Assembly: GCA_016165875.1 (NCBI GenBank)
Contig: JABBOT010000007.1
Location: 14,909,997-14,973,996 of the forward strand
DNA: 64,000 bases
Direction: 5' to 3'
From: Acanthopleura granulata
Taxonomy: Eukaryota; Mollusca; Polyplacophora; Chitonida; Chitonidae
The notes beneath the pieces were generated by a model, which saw only the letters and a program-made list of their open reading frames with translations, had not been told where the DNA came from and made no database searches. The position numbers and the translations under genes were made by a program. Within the stretch, counting starts at the first letter, position 1. Every line of letters starts with the position of its first letter. Positions 1-11,642 of the stretch are shown piece after piece.

Positions 1-112
1 CGTGGCCACTATATAGCATTGCAATTGCCAGCTAGTTAGAAGAATGCCTGCAGTTTTTATGCCAGGGGTCACAGGTTCAATCCTGGGTGAAGTCGTATAT
101 CTTTTGAACTTC
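1..112 (+). repeat. tRNA-like SINE head fragment
   Basis: The sequence around 71-86 contains GGTTCAATCC, an almost perfect RNA polymerase III B box, about 40 bases after an A-box-like stretch (TAGTTAGAAGAATGCC, near 34). No intact cloverleaf is evident, so this looks like the tRNA-derived head of a short interspersed element cut by the window edge, not a functional tRNA. A poly-T stretch follows at 123-131. Confidence 0.35.
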
Positions 113-3100
113 AAATCAGCAATTTTTTTTATCCCAGCCCGTCTTTTGCATCATAAGGGGTTATGGCAGTAGCACCTTCTTGAAACAACCATAATAATGT
201 TAAAGCAATCTTTAATATCACAAAGAAATCAAAGAAACATTCGGTTACTCTCCATATTTTTGTCTATTGCTTATATTGTAGATAGTTGCACCACTGATTA
301 AATCACTGTTTTTGTTTTCGGTCAGTCACCATGGGAACTGTAATTAGGCTGATATTCTCAACCACTGGGTGAATCATTGGATACTGTGGTTAAAGCTGCA
401 TTCCGAAACGGACACACGAGTCCTGTAACCCAATTAGGGGACTCGTCTCTTAGAAGACCGATACTATTTAATATAATTGACTGTAGTTGTATTAGCAAAT
501 CTAGTTAGAGGGGAAAGATATGTTTTGTTTATGTTACCATTGGCCAGCCACCAGGGTGAATTTCTGAGGACTTGGGCAGATTTATGTCTGCATGTTGAAG
601 GTTGGGTGTGGCTTACTTCCCGTTATATGGAAGAAAGAAGCTTGCTATTTTGTAGATGTTCTCTTTGTTTTCTAGGAAACTTTACAATATATGGTATTCT
701 GAGTTAGTATGTGCAGTGAAGCCATACAATAGCAGTAAAAGATACAGCAGTTGATCTCCGAATGAAACTTGGATAATGGTGACTGATTTGTGTGCAGGAT
801 TGTTCTTAGTGCAGATCGAACTTACATTTTGGAACACATTAGGAAAGGCAATACACCTAAGAGTAGGTTTTTCTTTCAGATGATGCATTTTCTTGATTTG
901 GACATATTTATCCATCTTATTAGGTACACTTAAGAGTTTTGTGTCAAATTTTATTTACTCTTACCTGGTCACAAAAATATGTGCTTTGGTCTCAAAAGTA
1001 TTATTTTGACGAATTTATGTGCATCTGAAAGTGCATTTTACATGCAAAACTTTGGGTGAAAAAGATTGTTTCGGACGATAACATTAATGGTAATTGGATT
1101 GAGAGTTTGTTGATGTCTGGTAGCTGAAGGATTATATCAGGAATGGTGGCTTTAAAGGTGAGAATCCCAGGCGATCCAGATTTGTATAACAAGCAGAAAT
1201 CTGTGCAGTGTTATGCAGTGGTAGAAATCAGTTCTGAAATCCAGCAAAGTCAGCTTAACTACAGGCAAAAATTGGAATAAAAATTCCTTTTCCGTGAGTT
1301 TTGGGTGGACAGATTTCTCGTGTCACTTATTTTCTAAATTAATATTCTAGAATATTAAAAAGAAACATCTTTTGGATATTGTGAAGTTTTCTCATGGTCT
1401 GCATAATGCATAGTACATATATTATCAAGTTAATGTAGTTGCATTTTCACATGGCTTAAACAACCTTGTTTTAGTATAGTCACCTAAAATGCATATACAG
1501 AAATCAGGCATAACAATACATGCTGATATCATCCTTCATGTACATGACTTTATGCATGTTCCAGTTCCCTACATTTCCATACACATGTATATGTACTAGA
1601 TGCCATTGAAGTCACATTGTACAAGGGTATAATGCCTTGCTTCCCAGATGGCAAAAAGCTGCTCTGCTCCTGCTGGCCATGTTACCCAGGCTGCGGGTAG
1701 GTCGCTGTTTGTTACATTAGGAGTTATGCCTAATCGCAGCCGCAGTGTTTTTACCAAAGTGACAAGGTGTATTACCTTGCTTACTTGATGTCTGCCCAGC
1801 ACGCTGGCTGTGCTTATGCGTCCCTCCACGCACATCCTCACCCCACTGTTGGCATCCTGAGCAGTTTAGGTTAGCCACACTGCCTGGATTTGCCCTACAC
1901 TTCCTGATAAACAGTCAACAGTCTGCACAGATTTTTTCGCCTCCAGGCATCTTCATACCTAATTACCACTGGAGAGGATAGAGACTGGGGCGAAGTGGGC
2001 TGGCAAGGGGGCGTCACACCGGCAGTGAGACACCAGAGACAGAGCCTGCTATTTTCATTGTCAGTAGCCCAAGCAGGAGCCTGGGGGCCAGGGGAATTCC
2101 CTCAGATCTCTGGTGTCTTAAATCCAAAAGCCTGGCCATGCAGCCTGGCTGGCTGTGACACTGGGGATGTTGAGGAATGCCCAGAGACCGGTTGATTAGA
2201 GGTGGGGGTAATGTCAGCCTTATCCTGACCCTCAATTGACATCATTCACTGGACAGGAACTGTCATTAACAAACATGGCCAGAAATGTCCATCTATGTAG
2301 AAGTCAGAAACGCTTCACAAGGGACATAACCTTGGCGAACACGGGTTTATGCTCCTAGGCCACTTCTTCTCCGGAGTACGTCAAACCTGCAATCAGAATC
2401 AATATTAAACACTTCAACCAGAGTGTGGTCTATCATTGAAACATTCACTGGTAGTTCAGTGGAGTGAACTTTGTCCATGTGTACATTTTATATTGTTTGA
2501 AGTTATCTTGATAAGAAAAATGTCATCTACATGTATGTTAATGTAAAAAATTTTGATTAAGCAAAGTCTCTTAACTACCATCAAAACTGCTGCTTAGTTA
2601 CATATTTAAAATGATTATTTGCTTGTGAATCATGCAACTCTTCTTAGTGGCAAAAGGTCTCATTACATGTGTATTTTACAGTGATTCGTTAATGCTCGAT
2701 AAGAAGTGGATTAAATGTCCAAAGCACAATTCAGGCTGTCAAGTGGTCAAACAATATCAAAACTGAAATTCCCCAAGGCCAGTTCCAGTAAGATCTAAAG
2801 CGTCACACGAAGCTACCGCCTAGTCACACAAAGCTACTAGCGAAACTGTACTCTGAGGATGAGAGTTCACAAACTTCTTGCACTAGCTGTTAATAAGAGG
2901 ATATCCTGTTGGAGAACACTGTATGCACTGCTGCAAGGATTCAACACCAGCAGGTTTGTAAGCACTGCCGTCACCCCTTAATAGCAAATGGTGTGTGGGT
3001 CGCTGTGCCGCAGTTAAAGTGTATGATGTAAAAGTGCTGAACCCTGAGAGGAAGCCCAAGTATGCGGAGGAATTGAAATCGGAGCTGGCCAGTCTATTGC

Positions 3101-4779
3101 TTAGCCAAATTGCTACCATATGAGGGGAGGGAGAGGTCTTTTGCCAGAGAGAGGACCATGAAGAGGGGGTGGGGGTCTAGCTGAGAAGGTACCCAAGCGC
3201 TCCCACCTACATGTAGCTCATAACACTGGCGTGTTATCTTGAGGAACTGTTATCTCAGAAAATCCCTGGGTAAAGAGGTGCTTTCACATAGATATTTTCC
3301 ATTACATGTACATGCATTATAATTATGATGAGCTGTGAAATCGCTAATCTTTTCAGCCCTCCCCCAACCCCCACATTGTAGGGCACATCCCCTCCCCCCC
3401 AAGTCTATAAGCCCATAACACTTATTACATGTACGTATTTATTTATTTGAAAAGTGTTCAAGAGTGTTTCAGTTCATTCTCCGTAAATGACGATGATCAG
3501 GTTTATGGGGGGAGAAAACCAGTGTGCTTTGAGTAGACCGCCATTCTTCACCAGGTACCTCTCCAGCTTCCTGACTTAAAGCTGCAGCTGAAAATTCAGT
3601 CTAAGTAAACAAGTATGGAGTGAACTTCAACATTTAAGTCATATTTTTAGAGTGAATAGAAACATGATATTTAACCTCTAGACTGAAAGTTTTTTTCATC
3701 TGTGTTGACTTTTGTTTAATAAATTGCTTGCATAAAGACAAATTTTGCCGTGTATCTTTTGTCATATTAATAGGGAAAGCTTCAAAAAAGTATTAAAAAA
3801 ATTTGTTATGTACATATTATATTTTGTCAAATTGAGCTATAGTTTAATTGGTTAAAAGGTTGGAAAATTAAGTTACTTTGATCCTACATACTGGGAAAAA
3901 AGTACAACAGGATCCATTTTAGGGAAATGTTGCCAGATTTCTGAGGGATATTTTTTAAAAGGCTACATTCTCTGTCAGTGACATAGTGTTGTAGCTTCAG
4001 TGCATTGAAGCAGGTTGACAAGGGCTCTGACATTTTGAACTCTTAATACTCCTGATGGGTTGTGATGACACGAAATTGGTAGAAGGGAAGACTTCGTGTT
4101 CCTGATGTAGGAACTCCAGTGAAGTGGACATCGGTCAGTGGAGTGTTGTCATTGGGCAGACACCCGTGAGGACTGGTCAAGCCACGGTCCACCACCAGTG
4201 AGCAGCCCTGGCTATTGTAATAGTGTACCCTCCAGCAAGCACCTGGTTGGACATTGTACTGTCAAGGGCCCCTTTTTTCTCTGTAAGGGTTACATGGCTT
4301 GTTACTGTGCCACGCGGGCTAATTACACACTATTGATGAGGCCCTCATGAGGAATGTACAGAAGTGCCTCTAATCCAATGAGGCTCTTATTTGAACAGCA
4401 TTGGCCAGTCTTTATTTAAACCAATAATTTCATCATGGTTGACTTTTGCTGGTCTTGTTCTGCTCCACTGAAACAAGACAAAGACGGGATGTCTGAAGCC
4501 ATAAGGGCTGACAGAGACTAGACGACCCAATTCTCATTGATGCAATTACACCCTTTCTGCCCCAGTTAGACCAGAGTTTGTTCGGTCATATTTGTCCAGT
4601 AATTATATTTTACAAGGGATGAGACATAATCCATCGTCCAGATGGGACCGGATTCAGTCGACGACCAAATATCAGAGGAGCGCGAACAAAAGGTCATACA
4701 GGCTGAATAATGGCTCCAACAAAGTCTACGTCTGGAAGCCTTAATGTCAATTAGCCGTTCATCTAATGCACAAGGTAGA
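113..4779. other. No gene recognised; intronic or 5' flanking DNA
   Basis: Both strands contain only short open frames with no recognisable domain. The sequence is AT-rich and poor in CpG, like the introns downstream. TACATGTA-type palindromes occur near 2526, 3211, 3304 and 3427. I see no tRNA, transposon protein or splice-bounded exon. Confidence 0.6.
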
Positions 4780-5625
4780 GAATATTACGCCGCTGGAAAC
4801 AGAAGAATTATTGCTGTGTAAGATTGCATGACGCAGTTTATATCTACCTTTGAGCCTTGCACAAATTGTGGATGACAGAAGATATTGTAGCCCAAAACAG
4901 TTGGAAGGTAGTTCTGATATACATGTATGTGGTAGCCATAGATCCAATCATGTGACGCACAATGTACAGAATATTACCCTGAAGGAAACAGAAGAATTAT
5001 TGCCCTGTGTTACATTGGTTGGCAAAGTTTATTTCCACCTTCAAGCCTTGCACAAACTGTTTATGACAGAATATGTTGTAGCTAAAAACTGGTGGAATCT
5101 ATATACATGTAGTTCTGGTGTACCCATACATGTAGCCAGTCGGGTAACACACAAGATACAAAACATTAGGTTGTGGAAGACAAATGAATTATTGGCAGGT
5201 ACATGTGATACTGTATGGCAGAGTGTAAGTCTATTTTACAGCCTCTTACAGATTGTGTGATATAAAATGTTACAGTCCAAACCTGCAGGAAGCTGCATCT
5301 GAAAGCTATTCATGTAAAGCACAAGGTCTGTATATGTCACTGTGTGAAACAGAAGAATTATTGCTATGTTACACTGCATGGCAAAGTGTGTAGCCACCAA
5401 GCCATTGACAAATTGTGTATGACAGAACAGATCGTAGCCTGACACTGGAGAAAGTTGCCTCTTTTCGTGTAATGCAGAAGGGCTACGAATTTTGCGGTAG
5501 GTTAGAGTATTATATGTTACATTACATGTATGTAAATATTGCATGACATAATGTATACTTTTAAATTGTACATGATAGAGTATAATGTAGCCTAAAACTA
5601 GCGGAAGTTTACTTCACACAGATAT
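4780..5625. repeat. Degenerate tandem array, period about 170-191 bp
   Basis: Four recognisable copies and a decayed fifth lie in tandem. The landmark GGAAACAGAAGAATTATT recurs at 4795, 4984, 5175 (diverged) and 5345, spacings of 189, 191 and 170. A second landmark, resembling CTTGCACAAATTGTGGATGACAG, recurs near 4855, 5043, 5240 and 5403, with a weaker copy near 5562. The copies differ by substitutions and small indels, so the array is old. Short open frames on both strands cross it without any recognisable protein. It resembles a small satellite or a tandemly amplified mobile-element fragment. Confidence 0.75.
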
Positions 5626-8600
5626 GACATTTATGAGCTTTGAAGTCAGTTGTGTAGTTTCAGGTTGAACTCCAGAAGAGAGATATCTTTTCTTAGAAAC
5701 ATTGAAAGGTGTGTATATTTGCTTTTAGCCAGATAGGCTTGGATGTAAGTATAAACATGAAAAATAAAAAAGTTTGTAGTGAAAGATTTATGGGTTACAG
5801 TATCAGGATTCCGACAGGCCGCCAGCTGGAGATGTATGTTTGTTTATAAATAATTGATTGTTTAATGTTATTTTTGATAACTGGGTTTATATTTACACCA
5901 TATTGACTCTCTGTGTCAGGGAAATGCTCCTGGAAACACTAGAGCTTTGTGGCAGTTAAATATGACTTGAGTTCATGGTTGCTCATTTGAGTTTACTTAT
6001 CTTTTGAAATCCTCTTAAGTTTGAGGTGGTATGTTGCCATCAAGTCAAGAATCGTACAACTGTGGGCGTCAGAAATTTATGAGAGTGAAAGCTGGTAAAG
6101 ACGTATTGTGACAAAGGGTGTTGGGAATTACCATGGAAAGAATTACTCTTGGAATATCAGATACAGAACAAGGGAGGTAAGAATGACCATTTCTCAAGCC
6201 CTTGCTGATGGGGCTTCACTGCTCTGATGGATACAGCTGAACCCCTGGAGAGTTTGCTCATTACATTATTCCAGTCATTCTCCTGTGTCTGGAAGCATTT
6301 CAGGCTATTATTTCCCCCCATGAATGGCTCCTGTTGTGTTGTTTAGACTGGTCCCTGGTGGGTTTTGTTTACTTGATGCTCTGTAATTACTGGGTTTGCC
6401 TTCCAACCCTGTAATCCTCCTCTTAAGTCTTGGAAACATTTCACTATAGTCTACTGCTCCACTTTTGTGCAGCCACACTCATTGTTTGGATTAATAGTCC
6501 CAATCTTAGTTTACTGGACAAATGAAATGCACAGAGAGAAAACGGTCACTTAAGTTGGTTTGGAATTTTCCAGCTCACATGATTTTGAGTCTGAAATGGC
6601 TGGGGTCTGGCTACATGGCCGAACACTGACCAGTAGCTGTCGGGAGTGGTCAAGCGAAATGGCCAGACTGTGTCAGATTAAAGAGGCTGAACATACCCGG
6701 CTGATTGAGCATGGAGCTGTGAAAGTGGAGAACCTTGTGTTAAAGCCAAGCTCTACAGTCCAGCCCCTTCCCCCACAGTCCAGTCTTCCCTGTCTCTCTC
6801 TCTCTTTCTCTCTCAAACCCAGGGCACTCTGTGACACACCATCAACACATGATTACCTTTCACCATGGAAACATTTTCTTCTGACTGACTGTGTAATTAC
6901 TTTTAAATAAGGCTTGGTCTGGTGTTATATATTTGCCCCAGCACAGACACGGGGTGTGCAGGGTGCTCATGCTGACTTGAATAACAGGGGTATTGTTTGG
7001 TTAAGTAAGGTAAATCCAGAGAAAAACACACGAAACTTTATTGATACTCGTGGCAAATGTACATGCATCTGTATGGGACGGAGTAATGTCAATATTGAAG
7101 TCTTGTAAACATGTCGCTTTGGCACATACACAGTATATGCTATGTTCATCACCAGTAAAAATAACAGCGGAATTGTCCAAAAATATAACAAGTACAATGT
7201 CAGCAAAAATCAGTATCAGTACTTTATAACTACATGTAATTTGAGAAACAAACTACCAGATGGTTTTAACCTCGATTCATAGTTTGTAATAAATCGCAGT
7301 TCGTTTAGCTGGTTCAAGCTTGTTTTCGAATTTCCAGATTTCAGTTCCGTTTCTGAATGCTGAGATGTACGAAAGTTGTCGGTATGTGTAAAGTTACTAA
7401 ATTTTCCTGATACTGGTAATACATTATCCCTGCATTCATATCACTCTGCTGAAGCTATAAGCTGTTGGAAAAGCGTTTTAAAAGTCAAGTCAGATTTAAT
7501 TACCTCCTTCATATCCTGGCCAAGTCTTAATAAAAGATTAGATACAGATCTTCACAGCTAAGGGGGACGCAGGGTTACGGTTCAGATATGTGTTCAAACA
7601 AATGGTCCCAGGTTTTCACATTTAAAGAAGAGACAAAAAAAAAGACATGTTTTATTGGAATATGGAGAAACAGGTGTGTTAGAGTAGTTAGGGTTAAGAC
7701 ATCAGCTAACTGGACCAGGTATAACCATTTCTCACTTGGAGAGGTTTTACGTGGGTAGCTGTGAGGGATAAATCTACCTGCTGTTTGGACCCCAGGTTCC
7801 TCTCTGTGAGGGGCCTGACTGAATTCCCAGTGGCCTGAAGTGATGGATAGTTTGCAGGCTCAGTTAAACCCATCCTCGTCTGGGTGAGGCGTAAAGTAGG
7901 AACAGGTGGAAGTGTTCAGGTGAGCATAAATCAGTGCTTAGCCCTGGGATGTACATGTAGCCTTTTGGTAGAGGCAGTCAGTGAATGTGGAGGTGGAGGA
8001 GGAGTAAGGGGGGGGGGAGTAAGCTTTTGAGCTGGTGATTGCTAGTACTGGTATCTGGCATAACTTAATTCATTGAATCTGTGAACTTGTTTTAATTGTC
8101 CACAAAACACCCTTTGAGAACACAATTTTTTTTTATGTAAAACGTCCACATAGGTATACAAGGCTCCAAATGGTTCTTAAAATCCTGGAAAAAGAGCTTT
8201 TCAGGGATACTTTTGCTATTGTTGAATATCAAAAATTGCCTGATCTTTAAAATGAACTTTTAAAGAAATAAACCACTAAAATCAGGGCCATTAATGAGGG
8301 TTTATAGTTACATGAACTGAATTTTCTTTGATGTTGAAGTGACAAGCTCTCCGCAAGGTCACCAGAATTAATTGACAAGTTCGAATGGTCTGATTTTCAG
8401 TAAATTCATTTCATAATATAGCATGTATACATGCAGAAAAGGTTCAGCTTTATTGTGACATTCTGTTTGGAAAAAGGTTTTACGTAAATTATATTGATGT
8501 TATGTTGTTTTTAATGGGTTTATGTTCAGGTTTTTAGCAGGTGTACCACGTTTTTTTTTCCTTTAGCTGAATCATTGAAATATGCTTTTGAGTTTTTCAG

Positions 8601-11242
8601 TATAATTAATTCAAAATGAAAAAGTCAAGAAGTGTTCTTTAAAAACTGACCACTCAAATTTAGAACAAGTTTAAAGTTATTTCCCAACAAAACATAAAAT
8701 AAAATGTCAAAGGAGTGTTAGTCAAATGAAGACTGAATCACTCTGCCAGCCACATAGGTGTGAGACAGTGAAATCTCTGTAAGGGAATTAAGAGGGATTA
8801 TCTGGATTAACTCCTGACCTAATGACATCTGCTACATAATAAGCATAATCACACTACTGATTGAAGCAGTATGCAGGGAGAATGGGATAACTCACAATGT
8901 GTTGTTCTACAGGAGTTTATGTAAACAGATCAGTTGGATTGACTGCTGCCAGGCATCTGGGGAAACCTTTGTAGACTGGCTAATTGTTATTTTGGAGGCA
9001 GATTGTTTATGTTTTGGTCTCACCCTTGGGGCTTGTACAGCAGATTGAAGGTAACCTCCCAGAAAATAGATAGATGAAAATGTATAGTTGGCAGCATATT
9101 ATCATCCGTGTGTATACTTAAGAGATATAACAGTAGAGGTGAAGAAATAACCAGAATTCCTTCCATCAGCTACTTGGCTGATGTTTTTGAAGAGTTAGAT
9201 CTAGTGTGATAAGCCTCGAACCATGCCTTCATCGGGAACAGGGAAGCACATAGCCACAGGCTCCAAGACCACACAGAAATGGGACACTTAAGATGTTAAA
9301 TATAATCAAACCTCTTATCAGATTACCCTAATGCAGCAGTATTGAGTTTTTAGGTGGGACTTGAATGAGCTTTGATTCCGTATTTATCAAATAATAAAAC
9401 TGTGTTTCCTTCATATAGCTTTATTTTACTGATGATAAATTTTTCTTTTTCTCTCTGTGCGAAAAGGATGAAATATTTCACCTAAAAGAATAGCAGTGAA
9501 AGAAATCCATACAAGTATAAATGATTTTTTTTGTGGTCTGTTGAAATAGACCATCAAGTGTTTGAACTGTCTATAAACTTTAGCATCCTGTATTTCACTT
9601 AAAAGTCAAGCTTTCTTTAATAATTACTTACAAGAAAAAGTAAAGTGTTGGCAATGAAAGTATCATTATAAAGCCTTAATGTGCTTCTGAAAGCTGGTTT
9701 GTACAAGCGAAACTTTGGGTGGAACAGAGTGTTCTGTAACCATAAGCATTGCGCATTTGTGTTAAAATGTACAGTGCTGCAGATGTCTTCATCAGAGATA
9801 AATTGTTTCAGAATGAGACATCAGAAAGGGTCCCTGTTATAATGTGCCAGAACTCCACGTCCACCCTGTGACAAGGATTGTACCATACATTAAAATTCAT
9901 TAACGTTAGCCTTACGTAATCTCCAGACAGGCTTTTACCGGCCTGTCAGAGAAACACAGTAAACTATGTGGGACAATAGTGATGTAAACAGTTATTGGAG
10001 AGAGAATGCCTGTGAAGAACAGAGATAAGAATCTGTATTAAAGACTGTTGTGTGCATGTGGCCACACATCTTTATCAGCTGTCAGCAGCAGTTTTGGCCC
10101 AACTAATACCAGCCCAAACCCAAACTAGCCGCTTTTATACCCAGCAGAATATGGCATGTATAAATACCCCCTGATTTTAACCCTGTGGCAGCCAGAGCTA
10201 GAGAGGAGTGGGATGTCACCCTGGTGGAATGCTTAATGTAAACTACTGTGACTTAACCAGCGATGACTTAGCAGAGGCTCCCTCATTGAAGTTTGCTTTA
10301 GCTGCAGGCTACTGCCTGGTCTCGCTGAAAGCTCTGGCTAAGTCAGCTATCCTGGTAACCATTGTACTGACCATTGCCCAGTCTTACGCCATCCCTCTGC
10401 AGGCTGACTGAACATTCTTGACTTTGGGGGACTGTGTTTATACAGACTGGATTGTTTATGTTACTTTCTCAACCTCGTCTTGCAGGGCTGTAGCTAGCTC
10501 ACTCAATCTGCACTTTGTGATCTAAAGTTTGTCCAAGATTGCAGACCACTTGGCTCTGTGTGCTGGCCTACCTGGCAAACAGCAGAGCATTTTGGTCCTG
10601 TCTATTAAGGCTACGTCCAAAGGGTGTAAGACTGGTAACTGTAGCCCTCAACACCCGTCTGCATCCCACCAGCCAGCTATCCTGGTCACTTGTGTAACCT
10701 ACGGGCCAGTGGCTGGGCCAGGACAAGACTCTCAGTGTATAGACTGGCACAGCATGCTACCATGGACACCCGCTGGAAAGCTTTTATTAAGGGGGTTCAG
10801 GTGATGTGTCAGAACGGCCAGTGCCTGCCCTGCTGAGCTCTCCCTATAACCAACCAGTCACTGTTTACCTTCAGTTACCTCTGAAAATCAACAGCACTTA
10901 ATATGTTAAGTCCTGTGGTCAGTACCAGACTGACCAAATGGCTGGTCAATTAGACCTACTGACCACTGGGATACATGGTTAGAAGGGTGTGTGCATGGCT
11001 TCAAGTTAGTAGCGGTGCCAGCTGGGTGGAGTGTAGCAGAGAGAGACAGAGAGCAGAGGTGGTGTGTGTTCATACTAGAGGTGCTGGCACACCAGAGGCG
11101 ACATTCCGTTTAGTTTATGGTTTTACGGAAGAGCTTAGCTAACCAGTTCTCCTCGAGCCTGGCTGCAGAGGCTCAAACAGTGCATCAGGCTTACCTATTG
11201 CTCGTGGTTACTGGCTGCTGTTGTGTACAGAATTGTTACATA
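5626..11242. other. No gene recognised upstream of first coding exon
   Basis: This stretch is AT-rich and CpG-poor. It includes a CT-rich microsatellite near 6796-6815 and a G-run near 8009-8018. From about 10.1 kb the DNA becomes richer in CTGGC and CCAG words. Open frames at 10208-10411 (67 codons, one hydrophobic stretch) and 10529-10804 (91 codons) match nothing I recognise and have no clear splice context. I treat them as chance frames. Confidence 0.55.
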
Positions 11243-11243
11243 A

Positions 11244-11292
11244 CCCCCCCCCTCTGGTGCCGAATCCCCCCCCCCCCGCCAACCCCTCCCCC
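11244..11292 (-). other. C-run tract: G-quadruplex motif on minus strand
   Basis: Four cytosine runs of 9 (11244-11252), 12 (11266-11277), 4 (11283-11286) and 5 (11288-11292) give four G-runs on the minus strand, enough for a G-quadruplex there or an i-motif on the plus strand. The tract ends 223 bases before the putative start codon at 11516. Such motifs are common near promoters, but position is the only evidence of a role here. Confidence 0.5.
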
Positions 11293-11454
11293 TTGCTCAC
11301 AGCTCCCTTGGAAGTATAGGTGTGAGTGCGCTGGGTGCTCTGTGGTCACTGCCATCAGGACAGTAGAACTGGGAAGAACAGCTGTGGCTCTTAGCAAGCA
11401 GGGTGCCACAGGTAGAACATCTACATGGTATACCTGCAATCACTGACCCTCTCC

Positions 11455-11490
11455 TATATACAGACTGACTTCTCTCCTTCTGTGGTCAGT
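11455..11490 (+). promoter_or_regulatory. Possible core promoter (TATA and Inr-like words)
   Basis: TATATA lies at 11455-11460 and TCAGTC, a match to the animal initiator consensus TCAGTY, at 11486-11491, with a spacing close to that expected for TATA and the start site. The implied leader before ATG 11516 would be about 28 nt. Both words are short and could arise by chance. The lack of CpG enrichment and the possible acceptor at 11589 argue against a promoter here. Confidence 0.15.
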
Positions 11491-11515
11491 CACTTCATCT
11501 GAGTGTGGGAGCAGG

Positions 11516-11642
11516 ATGGATGGTCCTACAAGGATACACCTGAGATGTCTTACTTTCTTACTTATCTTACCTTTCTCTTATCTCTTCAGAGATTTTGATG
11601 ATTTGCCAGGATTTGACCTGTTACCAACAGACACCACTCAAG
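11516..11642 (+). CDS. Ror: Ror coding exon 1: signal peptide and acidic linker (start uncertain)
   Basis: The ATG at 11516 has A at -3 and G at +4, a good animal start context. It opens a frame reading Met, a short basic stretch (residues 6-10), then a hydrophobic core of about 13 residues (LTFLLILPFSYLF, 12-24), as in a signal peptide. An acidic linker (DFDDLPGFDLL) follows, and the exon ends at the donor GTAAGC (11643) in phase 1, joining exon 2 to make Glu43. The alternative is an internal exon of 53 nt starting at 11590: the T/C-rich run ending in TCTCTTCAG (11581-11589) is also a model acceptor, and pyrimidine-rich DNA encodes Leu and Phe anyway. The donor and 11590-11642 are well supported. 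The 5' boundary is not. Confidence 0.55.

Noticed and set aside
9925..9952. Hairpin GACAGGC...GCCTGTC as a terminator or RNA structure
   Set aside because: This is a seven-base stem in eukaryotic intron or flank DNA; chance occurrence is likely and no RNA family fits.
10208..10411. Small secreted or membrane protein with a hydrophobic stretch
   Set aside because: There is no homology I recognise, no splice or promoter context, and the surrounding DNA behaves like intron or flank.
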